64,000 bases of DNA, taken from Novosphingobium sp. EMRT-2. GTDB taxonomy: Bacteria; Pseudomonadota; Alphaproteobacteria; Sphingomonadales; Sphingomonadaceae. Every line of letters begins with the position of its first letter. The first letter of the stretch is position 1. A program made the position numbers and the translations under genes. Positions 1 through 9,007 of this stretch are shown here, piece after piece. The stretch covers positions 620,001-684,000 of the forward strand of contig NZ_CP039697.1 of the NCBI RefSeq assembly GCF_005145025.1. Reading direction: 5' to 3'. The notes below the pieces were generated by a model. That model did no database searches. It saw nothing but the letters and a program-made list of their open reading frames with translations, and was not told where the DNA came from.

Positions 1-470
1 TTCCGCTGCTTGGGGGCAGGCACAACGGTAGCATCGATGATCTGGCCGCCCATGGCGAGATAGCCCCGGTCGGTCAGTGCGGCATCGAAGCGGGCGAAGA
101 GCTTGTCGATTGCCTTGGCTTGCACCAAGCGCTCGCGGAACAGCCACACCGTCGTTGCATCCGGCACCGTGCCATCGAGCCCAAGGCCCAGGAAGCGCTG
201 GAACGACAAGCGATCCTTGATCTGGAATTCCGTCGCTTCGTCCGAAAGCGAATAGAGCGCCTGCAGCACCAGAATTTTGAACATCATCACCGGGTCAAAC
301 GGCGGCCGCCCGCCTTTGCCACGAACACTGCGGCGCAGAGCGGCGATCAATGGCCCCCGGAAAACCTCAAAGTCGACCACCCCGGACAGACGCTCCAACG
401 GATCACCCGCTGCGCTCAAGGCCTCGTACCGGTTCGAAAGATCAAAGAAACCGGGCTGTCCCGCCATCAT
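1..470 (-). CDS. IS5-family transposase, N-terminal part
   Basis: The minus-strand frame starts at ATG 470 (MMAGQPGFFDLSNRYEAL) with a GGAGG Shine-Dalgarno six bases upstream, and stays open for about 156 codons to the window edge. It carries the N-terminal DUF772-like block of IS5 transposases (GGRPPFDPVMMFKILVLQ, LSDEATEFQIKDRLSFQRFL, DGTVPDATTVWLFRERL) and enters the first DDE catalytic strand (IIDATVVPAPKQR). The catalytic Asp is therefore present; the remaining acidic residues lie outside the window. It catalyses cut-and-paste movement of the element. Nothing inside the visible part is broken, so the copy may be active. Confidence 0.9.
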   Translation of the reverse strand, partial: MMAGQPGFFDLSNRYEALSAAGDPLERLSGVVDFEVFRGPLIAALRRSVRGKGGRPPFDPVMMFKILVLQALYSLSDEATEFQIKDRLSFQRFLGLGLDGTVPDATTVWLFRERLVQAKAIDKLFARFDAALTDRGYLAMGGQIIDATVVPAPKQR

Positions 471-540
471 CGCCTCCGCTCATCCGCAAGGGCAGTGAAT
501 CAGGTCAGGCCGACAAGCGCCAGAGTTTTTCGAACCCTCC
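1..540 (-). mobile_element. IS5-family insertion sequence, one end only
   Basis: The element lies in reverse orientation and runs off the left edge, so only its transposase 5' half and one terminus are visible. The likely terminal inverted repeat is the last 20 or so bases before 540 (outward end GGAGGGTTCGAAAAACTCTG on the minus strand). Immediately to the right, a TonB receptor reading frame starts in mid-protein, so the boundary is set by where receptor homology begins (about 538-541). The target duplication cannot be defined without the other end. Confidence 0.8.
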
Positions 541-1925
541 AGCTGCACTGGCTGCTGGGCGGCAGCTATTTCAACGAAGTCGGCCACCAGACCAGCGCGG
601 TGACGGCGCTGGTCGATTCGATCGATTTCGCGCTCTCCAGCGGCGGGCTGCCCCTGTTCAGCGCGTTTGCCGGCGCCGGCCTGCCGGTGTTCGGCAACAC
701 CTGGCGCGAGGACATGACCAACACCGCGCGCAACAAGTCGTTCGCGGCGTTCGGCGACGTGACCTGGGACGTGACCGACAAGTGGAGCCTGCGCTTCGGC
801 CTGCGCTATACCAACGATCGCAAGACCTTCACCTGGTTCGCGCCCAGCGTGCAGTCGCCGGGCTTGTCGGCGATCCAGTTGCCGGGCGCGGTGTTCAACG
901 CGGGCTTCGACCAGCTCGGCCTGCCGCCGCTGTTCGATCCGGCGACCACCTATTCGGTGCTGCAGGTCTATCAGACGCTCGCCGCTCAGCCGTTCCTGGC
1001 CGGCGCGCCGATCTACCCGACGGGCAACCTGATCTTCAACCAAGGCGCGCTGCAAAACGTGCCGTTCACCCGCAAGGCCAGCTTCAACGACGTCTCGCCG
1101 CGCTTCGTGGTCAGCTACAAGTTCACCCCCGATGTCATGGCCTATGTCTCCGCCTCGCGCGGGTACAAGGCCGGCGGCTTCAACTCGCAGGCGATCAACA
1201 GCTATTTCCGTCCGGAAACGGTGTGGAACTTCGAAGCCGGCGTGAAGTCGGAATTCTTCGACCGGCGGCTGCGCTTCAACCTGACCGGCTATTATTTCCG
1301 CTACAATGATCGCCAGTCGATCTCGCTGGTGCAGAACGGCAGCACCATCCCGCAATACGTCACCACCACCGGCAGTTCGAAGGCCTATGGCTTCGATCTC
1401 GATACGGCGCTGAAGATCAACGACTACCTCAGCCTGACCGGCACCCTGTCGTGGATCGATTCCACCTGGGCGAGCCGCATCGAGCAGGTGCAGACCTTCA
1501 GCGGGCCGATCAATCTCAACCTCAACGGGCAGCCCACCGGCGAGCCGCGCCTCAGCAGCACGTTCGGCGCGCACGCGACCGTACCGGTCAGCTTCGGCAA
1601 GCTCTTCGCCGATTTCAACTGGAGCCACCGCTCGCGCGCCCGCACCAACGCGCGCACGCCTTATGACGACGCGCTCGATACGGTGCTGGGCGGGGTCGAC
1701 TGGACGAAGCTGGGCACGCTGCGGTCCTCGCGCGATCTGGTCAACGCCCGCATCGGCGGCAAGAGCGCCAACGAACGCGTGACCGTGGCCTTCTGGGTCG
1801 AGAACCTGTTCAACAAGCAGTACATGAACGGCATCAACAACATCACCACCACCACGTTCGGCACGCCCTACACGCGGATTTCGCCGCCGCGCTTCTTCGG
1901 CGGCAGCGTGACGCTCAAGTATTGA
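541..1925 (+). pseudogene. TonB-dependent receptor, C-terminal fragment truncated by the IS
   Basis: From about 541 the frame reads as the barrel of a TonB-dependent outer-membrane receptor (LHWLLGGSYFNEVG... through SPRFVVSYKFTPDVMAYVSASRGYKAGGFNSQ to the final PPRFFGGSVTLKY, with the usual aromatic C-terminal strand). About 460 residues remain. The signal peptide, TonB box and plug domain are missing because the IS5-family element sits immediately upstream; an uninterrupted frame continues into antisense IS sequence but that part is not receptor. The domain pattern matches the sphingomonad receptors elsewhere in this window. The missing half may lie left of the element, outside the window. 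The receptor is presumably non-functional, although the barrel frame itself is intact, which suggests a recent insertion. Confidence 0.88.
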
Positions 1926-1932
1926 TGAATCG

Positions 1933-1959
1933 GCGGCCGGCAAAAGCGTCGCCGGCCGC
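1933..1959. terminator. Intercistronic hairpin after the receptor fragment
   Basis: A 9-bp perfect GC stem (GCGGCCGGC at 1933-1941 against GCCGGCCGC at 1951-1959) with a 9-base loop lies between the receptor stop and the next start codon. There is no T-run, so it may act as an mRNA stabiliser or partial attenuator rather than a full intrinsic terminator. Confidence 0.5.
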
Positions 1960-1992
1960 GCACACGGGATCGCACCAAGCGAGGAGAGAACG

Positions 1993-3237
1993 ATGAAGGC
2001 AGGATTTGTGCGCGGCCGCACGGCGCTGCTGGGCAGTGCGCTGATGGTGGCGGGTCTGGGCTCGCTGGGGTTGGCCGGGCCGGCCTGGGCGGCGGGTCCG
2101 CAGGCCGATGCCGATGGCTTCGTCACCGATCGCGCCTTCGAAAAGCATCTCCAGGAGCAGTTGCTTGATGCCAAGGCCGGGGACGTGATCACCATTCCCG
2201 CCGGCAAGTACCGCCTGTCGCGCGGCCTGGGGCTGACCGCCTCGGGCGTGACGATCAAGGGCGCGGGCAAGGACCAGACCGTGCTGTCCTTCGCCGGCAT
2301 GGTCGCCGGCCCCGTCGGCCTGCTGGTCACCGGCAACAACTTCGTCGTCAGCGATCTGACCGTGCAGGACACCAAGGGCGACGGGATCAAGATCAACGGC
2401 ACCAAGGGCGTCACCTTCCGCAACGTGCGCGTGCGCTGGACCGATCCCGACAACAGCACGCACGGCGCCTATGGCATCTATCCGGTGGGTTGCACCGACG
2501 TGCTGATCGAGGACAGCGAAGTGTTCGGCTCGTCCGACGCCGGCATCTATGTCGGGCAGTCGGACAACATCATCGTGCGCCGCAACCGGGCAGAGCTGAA
2601 CGTCGCCGGGATCGAGATCGAGAACTCGACGCACGCCGACGTTTACGAGAACGTCGCCACCCGCAACACCGGTGGCATCCTCGTGTTCAACATGCCCAAC
2701 CTGCCCAAGCCGGGCCACAGCACGCGCATTCACAACAACGTGTCGGAAGCGAACAACACCCCGAACTTCGCGGCCAAGGGCACCGCCGTCAGCATCGTGC
2801 CCAAGGGCACCGGCATGATCGTGCTGGCCAACGACGATGTCGAGATCTTCGACAACGACATCCGCAACAACGATACCATGGGCATCGCCATCGCCAGCGA
2901 TTTCTCGACCGACTACAAGATCGAGGCCGGCGCGCCCGGCGAGCACGATCCCTATCCGGACCGGGTGCTGATCGCTGGCAACCGTATCTCGGGTGGCGGC
3001 AACGCGCCCGATGCGGAGCGCTTCCCGGCCGCCCCGGTGATCCGCGCGGCGGGCCAGAGCACCAACGTGGTGTGGGACGGCTATACCCGTGCCCCCGCGG
3101 ACGACAACGGCATCTGCCTCGCGTCCGGGCCGGACAAGCTGATCCGGCTCGATCCGAAGAGCCCCGGCAAGTTCGCGGTGATCGACGGCAAGAGCTGCGA
3201 CGGCTTCAAGCGCCAGCCGCCTGTCGTCATCCGCTAA
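1993..3237 (+). CDS. Secreted parallel beta-helix repeat protein
   Basis: The 414-residue protein starts at ATG 1993 behind GAGGAGAG. Residues 1 to about 34 form a signal peptide ending in AWA-AG. The rest is a right-handed beta-helix: repeated short strands with Asn-rich turns (DGIKINGTKGVTFRNVRVRW, DAGIYVGQSDNIIVRRNRAE, GGILVFNMPN, NDTMGIAIASD), as in pectate-lyase-like or NosD/CASH proteins. It belongs with the family described as parallel beta-helix proteins found beside SO2930-type diheme cytochromes, and such a cytochrome follows 11 bp downstream. Substrate is unknown; a carbohydrate-binding or polymer-modifying role in the periplasm is possible. It probably shared an operon with the receptor broken by the IS. 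Confidence 0.85.
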   Translation: MKAGFVRGRTALLGSALMVAGLGSLGLAGPAWAAGPQADADGFVTDRAFEKHLQEQLLDAKAGDVITIPAGKYRLSRGLGLTASGVTIKGAGKDQTVLSFAGMVAGPVGLLVTGNNFVVSDLTVQDTKGDGIKINGTKGVTFRNVRVRWTDPDNSTHGAYGIYPVGCTDVLIEDSEVFGSSDAGIYVGQSDNIIVRRNRAELNVAGIEIENSTHADVYENVATRNTGGILVFNMPNLPKPGHSTRIHNNVSEANNTPNFAAKGTAVSIVPKGTGMIVLANDDVEIFDNDIRNNDTMGIAIASDFSTDYKIEAGAPGEHDPYPDRVLIAGNRISGGGNAPDAERFPAAPVIRAAGQSTNVVWDGYTRAPADDNGICLASGPDKLIRLDPKSPGKFAVIDGKSCDGFKRQPPVVIR

Positions 3238-3248
3238 GGAATCGTCCG

Positions 3249-4436
3249 GTGTCCAAGTTCCTGCGGTTCGCGTTGTGGTCGCTGGTCGCTTCCGTTCTCG
3301 GCTTCGCGGTGCTGACGCACCATTCCAGCGCGGCGGGATCGCGGGAGGATTTCCCCGCGAAGCTCTCGCAATGGAAGCTGATCCAGCGCGCAGGCGACCG
3401 GCTGGCCGCCGCGCCGTCCGGCGTGACCTACGAACTCGCCACGCCGCTGTTCACCGACTACGCGCTGAAATGGCGCGTGCTGTTCATTCCGAACGGGCAG
3501 AAGGCCGCGTACAATCCCGATCGCGCGTTCGACCTGCCTGTGGGCACCGTCATCGCCAAGACGTTCTACTATCCCGTCGCGCCCGTCGATCACACCGGCG
3601 AGAGCGCGGACGTGCTCAAGGCGCGCCCCAGCGACTATCAGGATGGTGTGGGCGGCTTGCGGCTTGCGCATGTGCGCCTGATGGAAACGCGCTTGCTGGT
3701 TCATCGCGCGGGCGGCTGGGTGGCGCTGCCCTATGTGTGGGACGAGGACCAGCGCGATGCCACGCTGGAGCGCGTGGGCGATGCGATCCCGCTGACGATG
3801 GTGGACGGCACGGAGCGCAAGGACTTCGTCTATGTCGTGCCCAACGCCAACGATTGCGCGAATTGCCACGCGCCGAATTTCACGACCGGCGAGATCAATC
3901 ATATCGAGCCGATCGGAATCAAGGCGCGGCACCTGAACCGCGATTTTCCGGGCAAGTTCGGCACGATCAACCAGCTTACGCGGCTGCAACGGCTGGGCTA
4001 TCTGAGCGGTGCGCCGGCGGTGGCGTCCGCGCCGCGCAACGTCGATTGGCATGACGAGCGCCTGCCCGTCGATGCGCGCGCGCGCAGCTATCTCGACATC
4101 AATTGCAGCCATTGCCATTCGCCCGTCGGCGCCGCGCGCACAACCGGCCTGTGGTTCGATCAGGGCCATGAACACGGCGCCGACTGGGCCAGCCCGCGCC
4201 GGATCGGGGTGTGCAAGCAGATCGTGGCCGGCGGGCACGGCGGCGGCGGCCTGCCGTTCGACGTGGCGCCGGGCGAGCCGGAAAAGTCGATCCTGCTCTA
4301 TCGCCTGCGCTCGAACGTGCCGGGCACGATGATGCCGGAAATCGGCCGCAGCCTCGTTCATGCCGAGGGAATCGCGCTGGTGCGCAGCTGGATCGAGCGG
4401 ATGGAAGGCCAGTGCCGGCTGGCGTCCGAGCAATAG
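3249..4436 (+). CDS. SO2930-family diheme c-type cytochrome
   Basis: GTG 3249 gives a 395-residue protein opening VSKFLRFALWSLVASVLG, a good export signal; the frame is open further upstream but overlaps the beta-helix gene antiparallel to codon sense, so the later start is preferred. Two haem c attachment motifs are visible, CANCH (near residue 200) and CSHCH (near 290), with candidate Met ligands in GTMMPEIG. The family (conserved next to the beta-helix protein) has no assigned reaction; two haems imply periplasmic electron transfer or redox catalysis. It is not a MauG/cytochrome c peroxidase relative by sequence. Spacing of 11 bp to the preceding gene makes one transcript likely. Confidence 0.85.
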   Translation: MSKFLRFALWSLVASVLGFAVLTHHSSAAGSREDFPAKLSQWKLIQRAGDRLAAAPSGVTYELATPLFTDYALKWRVLFIPNGQKAAYNPDRAFDLPVGTVIAKTFYYPVAPVDHTGESADVLKARPSDYQDGVGGLRLAHVRLMETRLLVHRAGGWVALPYVWDEDQRDATLERVGDAIPLTMVDGTERKDFVYVVPNANDCANCHAPNFTTGEINHIEPIGIKARHLNRDFPGKFGTINQLTRLQRLGYLSGAPAVASAPRNVDWHDERLPVDARARSYLDINCSHCHSPVGAARTTGLWFDQGHEHGADWASPRRIGVCKQIVAGGHGGGGLPFDVAPGEPEKSILLYRLRSNVPGTMMPEIGRSLVHAEGIALVRSWIERMEGQCRLASEQ

Positions 4437-4480
4437 AGCCTTCCCACCCCCGGCCCCTCCCGCAGCGCTACGGTTGCTGC

Positions 4481-4512
4481 AAAAAAGCCCCGCCTCCATA
4501 AGGAGGCGGGGC
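4481..4512 (-). terminator. Intrinsic terminator of the receptor gene at 4578-6902
   Basis: An 11-bp perfect GC stem (4487-4497 with 4502-4512) and a 4-base loop are followed on the minus strand by six T residues (complement of 4481-4486). This is a classical rho-independent terminator for the leftward transcript. Confidence 0.9.
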
Positions 4513-4577
4513 AAGGGTGGCGCGGCGATCGGTGGAGAAGCGCGCTAGCCCGCGCCTTCTCCACGTCCACTCGAAGA

Positions 4578-6902
4578 TCAGAACTTGCGCCGCACCTCGA
4601 TCTGCCATTCGCGGCCCCGGTTATAGACGCCTTCGACGAAGCCCGAAGCGCCCACGTCGGCATAGCCGGCAACGAGGAAGCGCTTGTTGAAGATGTTCTT
4701 CGCGCCCACGCTGACGGTCCAGTTTTCCGCCGCGTCGGTATAGCTCACGGTGCCGTTCCACAGGCCATAGCCCGGCTGGTGCAGCAGTGGGGTGTTGAGC
4801 GCATCGAGGAACACGTCGCTGCGATAGGCCCAGTCCACGCGCGGCGAGAACTTTCCGATCGCGGTTTCGGCGGTGTAGGCGAGGCCCACCGAAGCCGTCC
4901 ATTTCGGCGCGTTGACGAACTTGCTGTTGACGTTGACGAGGCCGGTGCCGACCGGGATGTCACCCGCCACCGTGTGGAGGATGATGCCGCCGCTGGCCGC
5001 CAGATATTTCGCGTCTAGATAGCCCACCGAGGCGTTGAACGCCCAGCCGCTGCCGATCCGCGTGTTCAATTCGCCTTCGAACCCGCGGATGCGGGCCTTG
5101 GCGGCGTTCATCGTGAACGGGTTGGGCAGGCCGGGCGAGAGGACGTTGAGCTGGATGTCCTTGTAGTCGGTCTGGAACGCGGCAAGGTTCAGCCGCACGC
5201 GCCGGTCGAACAGTTCGCTCTTGATGCCGGCCTCGTAGACCTTGACGTATTCCGGCGAGAACGAGGGGGGCGAGATGAACGGCGGGCCGGCCAGGCGCTG
5301 GGTGAAGCCGCCCGACTTGAAGCCGTCGGAATAGTTGAAATAGGCCATGATATCGCGCGTGAACTTGTACGAGATATTGGCGAGGAAGTTGGTTTCGTTG
5401 ACTTTCAGCTTGCCCGTTGCCCCCGGCAGCACTTGCGGGGTGCCCGCCGGCAGGATCTGCGTGGGGCTGGCGACGAAGTCGGTCAGATAGACCTGGTTGG
5501 GCAGGAACAGCTTGTCTTCGTCGGTATGGCGGATGCCGCCGGTGATAGACAGGGCTTGCGTGATGTTCAGCGTCGCCTGTCCATAGAAGGCCAGGCTGCG
5601 GTTGCGGATCGCGCCCCCGCTCAGCAGACTGCCGATCGAGAAGTCCACGGTGTTGGCATCGGTGCCGCTTTCGCGGAAGTAATAGACGCCCGCTGCCCAG
5701 TTGAGCAGCTTGGACGAGCCGGTGACCTGGAGTTCCTGCGAGAACTGGCGCTGCGAATAATCGTTGAACGTATCGTCGATCAGCACCGGGCTGTGATCGT
5801 GATCGGCGCCGAAGATCGAATCCAGCTTGCGCCACGCGGTGATCGACTTGACCGCGATCTCGCTGCCCAGGATCGGCTCCGGCGCTTTCCAGTTGGCGGT
5901 CACGTTCACGCCCAGCACGTCGATGTTGGAAACGACGCGGCCGGTGCCGTAATCCTTGCCGGCCGGCGCGATCCATTGCGAGCCATAGCACTGGGCGGCC
6001 GTGGGCGTGGTGGCGCAGACCGCGCCGTTTAGCGCCAGGTTGTTGTACTGCGCGAAAGGCGCATCGGCATAGGCCGCGATCAGCTGCAGCGGCGCGCCGT
6101 GCTCGCGCTCGCGCATCCGCTCGATCGAGGCGTCGATGGTCAGCGTGTCCGTCGGCAGCAGGCGGACATCGCCGCGAATGGCGAACTTGTTGTCGTTGCC
6201 CAGATCGACGCCGTCGCTCGTGCGCGTGACATAGCCATCGCGGTTGCGCGAAAACACGGTGAGCTTGGTCAGGATGCGGTCGGTGATCGGCGCGTCGAGC
6301 GTCGCCTTGAACTGGAGCAGGTGATCCGATCCGCCGGTGACGGAAGCGGTGCCGCCCAGTTCCGTGCCGGGCTTCTTGGTGGTGATGTTGATCGCGCCGC
6401 CGATGGTGTTGCGGCCGAACAGCGTGCCTTGCGGCCCGCGCAGCACTTCCAGGTTTTCGAGGTCCACCAGTTGCAGCGCCGATCCGACCGAACGCGCGAT
6501 GTATACGCCGTCGACATAGATGCCCACGCCCGGTTCGGTGTTCTGGTTGAAGTCCGTCTGACCGATGCCGCGGATGAAGAACGAGGCCGCCGCGCTGCTG
6601 CCGCCGACCGGCGCCGTTTCGCTGACGACCAGGTTGGGCACCACCCGGTCCAGCCCGGTTACCGAGCTGACCTGCCGTTGTTCCAGCGCGTTGCCGGAGA
6701 AGGCGGAAATCGCGATCGGCGTTTCCTGGAGCGATTCCTTGCGCTTGCGCGCGGTGACGGTGATTTCCTCAAGGCCGGTGCTGGCCGAGGCGCCGGGCGT
6801 GGTTTCTTCGGCATGGGCGATGCCGCCGCAGGAAAGCGCGGTTGCGGCCAGCAGTCCGGCCGTGAGCATGCGGCCGATGTATCGGTGATTTCCCCGTGTC
6901 AT
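4578..6902 (-). CDS. TonB-dependent outer-membrane receptor
   Basis: The 774-residue protein has a signal peptide (1 to about 31, ending AHA-EE), a TonB box (EEITVTA, 45-51), a plug domain with the usual VEVLRGPQGTLFGRNTIGGA-type motif, and a C-terminal barrel ending in the aromatic strand QIEVRRKF. It is of the large sphingomonad receptor group that imports organic substrates rather than a clear siderophore receptor. It is transcribed leftward from a 277-bp upstream gap that contains three CGGCAA boxes spaced exactly 34 bp apart, and ends at a strong intrinsic terminator. The neighbouring aldehyde and alcohol dehydrogenases suggest it brings in an alcohol, amine or aromatic precursor; the actual ligand cannot be read from sequence. 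Confidence 0.92.
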   Translation of the reverse strand: MTRGNHRYIGRMLTAGLLAATALSCGGIAHAEETTPGASASTGLEEITVTARKRKESLQETPIAISAFSGNALEQRQVSSVTGLDRVVPNLVVSETAPVGGSSAAASFFIRGIGQTDFNQNTEPGVGIYVDGVYIARSVGSALQLVDLENLEVLRGPQGTLFGRNTIGGAINITTKKPGTELGGTASVTGGSDHLLQFKATLDAPITDRILTKLTVFSRNRDGYVTRTSDGVDLGNDNKFAIRGDVRLLPTDTLTIDASIERMREREHGAPLQLIAAYADAPFAQYNNLALNGAVCATTPTAAQCYGSQWIAPAGKDYGTGRVVSNIDVLGVNVTANWKAPEPILGSEIAVKSITAWRKLDSIFGADHDHSPVLIDDTFNDYSQRQFSQELQVTGSSKLLNWAAGVYYFRESGTDANTVDFSIGSLLSGGAIRNRSLAFYGQATLNITQALSITGGIRHTDEDKLFLPNQVYLTDFVASPTQILPAGTPQVLPGATGKLKVNETNFLANISYKFTRDIMAYFNYSDGFKSGGFTQRLAGPPFISPPSFSPEYVKVYEAGIKSELFDRRVRLNLAAFQTDYKDIQLNVLSPGLPNPFTMNAAKARIRGFEGELNTRIGSGWAFNASVGYLDAKYLAASGGIILHTVAGDIPVGTGLVNVNSKFVNAPKWTASVGLAYTAETAIGKFSPRVDWAYRSDVFLDALNTPLLHQPGYGLWNGTVSYTDAAENWTVSVGAKNIFNKRFLVAGYADVGASGFVEGVYNRGREWQIEVRRKF

Positions 6903-7002
6903 TGTGATCCCTCATTGGAAAGTTGCGTGGCAGGGCCTGCGAACTTCTGCGTCCGGTTCTGCGCCGGCCGTCATTGCGGGGAACTTCCGGATTTCGCCGG
7001 GC

Positions 7003-7080
7003 AGCGGCAATTCGCAATCCGCAGCCAATGTGCGCGTTCGGCAAGGCGGTACTGCGTTTGCGAATAAGGATTCGGCAAAA
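7003..7080. promoter_or_regulatory. Three CGGCAA boxes phased at 34 bp, candidate activator sites
   Basis: CGGCAA occurs at 7005, 7039 and 7073, each 34 bp from the last, the latter two as TTCGGCAA. They lie in the gap upstream of the leftward receptor gene. A second receptor, at 14446, has TCCGGCAA and TTCGGCAT at 14316 and 14350, again 34 bp apart. The AraC-family regulator encoded at 9008 is the nearest candidate to bind them; this is inference. Confidence 0.4.
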
Positions 7081-7115
7081 CAGGGAGAGTGTTGGCTCGC
7101 ACGCTTCGCATACGC

Positions 7116-7145
7116 AAAAGCCGCCGCGTGAGGGCGCGGCGGCTT
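7116..7145 (-). terminator. Terminator of the aldehyde dehydrogenase gene
   Basis: An 11-bp perfect stem (7118-7128 with 7135-7145) with a 6-base loop lies downstream of the leftward aldehyde dehydrogenase. On that strand the arm ends in TTTT (7116-7119), so the U-tract is short but the stem is very strong. It separates this gene from the receptor gene further left. Confidence 0.75.
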
Positions 7146-7179
7146 CTCCAGGGGGCGGAGCGTCAAAGGGGGGAGGCGC

Positions 7180-8733
7180 CTAGAGCAGGGTGACCGTCAC
7201 CGACTTCGCCTCGGTGTAGAGTTCGAGCGGCGCGTGCGCGAGTTCGCGGCCATAGCCGGACATCCGGTGGCCGCCGAACGGCACCGCCGGATCGAGCAGG
7301 TTGTGCGCGTTGACCCAGACATTGCCCGCCTTCAGCCCCAGCGCGAAGCGGTTGGCCGCGCCCAGGTTCTGCGTCCACACGCTGGCGCCCAGGCCGAAGC
7401 GGGTGTCGTTGGCCAGCGCCAGCGCTTCCTCTTCGCTGTCGAACGGCATGGCCACCAGCACCGGGCCGAACACTTCCTCGCGGCACAGCGTCATCTCGGG
7501 CGTACCGTCGGCAAAGACGGTGGGGCGATAGAAGAAGCCGGGGCCGGCGGGAGCCTCGCCGCCCGCCACCAGCCGCGCGCCCTGCGCCAGCGCGCCTTGC
7601 ACGAAGCCGTCCACGCGCGCGCGCTGCTTGGCCGAAACCAGCGGCCCCATCTGGCTGGCGGGATCGAGCCCCGCGCCCAGCACCATGCCGTTGGCAACCG
7701 CCGCCAGACCGTCGATCACCTCGGCATAGATGCTACGGTGGACCAGCAGTCGCGAACCGGCGGTGCAGACCTGCCCGTGGTTGAAGAAGATCGCGCCGGC
7801 CGCGCCTTCCACGGCCATCGGCACCGGGCAATCGCCCAGCACCACCACCGGGCTCTTGCCGCCGAGTTCCAGGCTCAGGCGCTTCATCGTGGCGGTAGCG
7901 CGGCGCTGGATGTCCTGCCCGACTTCGGTCGATCCGGTGAAGGCGATCTTGTCGACCTGTGGATGTTCGACCAGCGCGATGCCCGCCGCCGCGCCGCCCG
8001 TCACGATGTTGACCACGCCGGCCGGGAACCCGGCTTCGGCGATCAGAGCGCCCAGATGGAGCGCGGACAGCGGCGTGTCCTCGGCCGGCTTGAGGATCAC
8101 GGTGCAGCCCGCCGCCAGCGCCGGCGCGATCTTCCAGATCGCCATGACCAGCGGGAAGTTCCACGGGATGATCTGCCCCACCACGCCCACCGGCTGGCGG
8201 ATGGTGTGCGAGGTGAAGCTGAGGCCCGGCACGTAATGGAACGAGGGCGCGATGGTGGTGCCTTCGATCTTGGTTGCCCAGCCGGCCATGTAGCGCAGCG
8301 AATCCATGGCAAGCACCAGATCGCCATGGCGCGCCATGGGCAGGATCTTGCCGTTGTCCAGCACTTCCAGTTCGGCCAGCAGATCCGCGTCGCGCTCAAT
8401 CAGGTCGGCCAGGCGCAGCAGCAGGCGTTCGCGCTCCACCGGCCGCAGCGCGCGCCAGGGGCCGGTGTCGAACGCGGAGCGCGCGGCGGCCACCGCGCGG
8501 TCGATGTCGGCCGCGCCGCCTTCCGCCACTTCGGCGATGGGCGCGCCGGTCGCCGGATCGATCACGGTGCGCCGGTCGCCGCTGACGGCTGGCACTTGTG
8601 CGCCATCGATCCACAGGTCGTGGCGCTGCGCCAGGAAGGCCTGCGTCGCGGCGCTGGCAGCCTGCGCGCCGGACCCGACGGTGGCGGAAGGGCTCGCCCC
8701 GGCGGTGATCGCGATGTCCAGCGTTTCGCTCAT
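7180..8733 (-). CDS. NAD(P)-dependent aldehyde dehydrogenase
   Basis: The chosen start, ATG 8733, gives 517 residues (MSETLDIAITAGA); an in-frame upstream extension reaches 8850 but adds unconserved sequence. The protein has the full aldehyde dehydrogenase fold: the IIPWNFPLVMAIWKIAPAL cofactor region, KPAEDTP, FTGSTEVG, the general base Glu289 in LELGGKSP, and the catalytic Cys323 in FFNHGQVCTAGSR. It has no signal peptide, so it acts in the cytoplasm, oxidising an aldehyde to the acid. Divergent from an AraC regulator gene and close to periplasmic alcohol and amine dehydrogenases, it probably removes the aldehydes they produce. The exact substrate is not readable; the sequence is of the broad phenylacetaldehyde/betaine-aldehyde type. 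Confidence 0.93.
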   Translation of the reverse strand: MSETLDIAITAGASPSATVGSGAQAASAATQAFLAQRHDLWIDGAQVPAVSGDRRTVIDPATGAPIAEVAEGGAADIDRAVAAARSAFDTGPWRALRPVERERLLLRLADLIERDADLLAELEVLDNGKILPMARHGDLVLAMDSLRYMAGWATKIEGTTIAPSFHYVPGLSFTSHTIRQPVGVVGQIIPWNFPLVMAIWKIAPALAAGCTVILKPAEDTPLSALHLGALIAEAGFPAGVVNIVTGGAAAGIALVEHPQVDKIAFTGSTEVGQDIQRRATATMKRLSLELGGKSPVVVLGDCPVPMAVEGAAGAIFFNHGQVCTAGSRLLVHRSIYAEVIDGLAAVANGMVLGAGLDPASQMGPLVSAKQRARVDGFVQGALAQGARLVAGGEAPAGPGFFYRPTVFADGTPEMTLCREEVFGPVLVAMPFDSEEEALALANDTRFGLGASVWTQNLGAANRFALGLKAGNVWVNAHNLLDPAVPFGGHRMSGYGRELAHAPLELYTEAKSVTVTLL

Positions 8734-9007
8734 TTCAGGGTCGCCTTTTCGTGGATGGTGCTGTCGGACCGCGATCGTAGGAGGCGCGTTCGCGCCCGCG
8801 CTATCCACTTTGCGCAGGCCGCGTGCCGATCCGGCAAAAGGAAGGTGCACGCCTCTTGACAGGAGACGCTGCTTTCAGTGTCCTGCATCGGATGAGGACT
8901 CGGCTACGCGGTTCTCATGATCGGCACCCGATCAGGCCGCGTGAGCCGGGTAACAGTGCAAGCGAGAACACACGGCGGGCAAACCGTCGCGCTCAGGGAG
9001 CCGCCAC
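8734..9007. other. Divergent intergenic region between aldehyde dehydrogenase and AraC genes
   Basis: This 274-bp gap must hold the promoters of both genes. A single TCCGGCAAAA box lies at 8830-8839, matching the motif found upstream of two receptors in this window. A GGGAGCC Shine-Dalgarno precedes the AraC start at 9008. I see no convincing -35/-10 pair, no RNA gene and no further ORF. Confidence 0.4.

Noticed and set aside
120..540. Long plus-strand open frame merging into the receptor
   Set aside because: This part is antisense to the IS5 transposase, whose minus-strand frame has a clear start and domain match. Only sequence from about 541 is receptor.
480..2459. 659-residue minus-strand frame
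   Set aside because: It is a GC-rich shadow of the receptor fragment and beta-helix gene, Arg/Ala/Asp-rich with no recognisable domain.
3249..4436. Diheme cytochrome as MauG for the amine dehydrogenase
   Set aside because: Its sequence belongs to the SO2930 family rather than the cytochrome c peroxidase/MauG family, and it lies 12 kb away with another partner.
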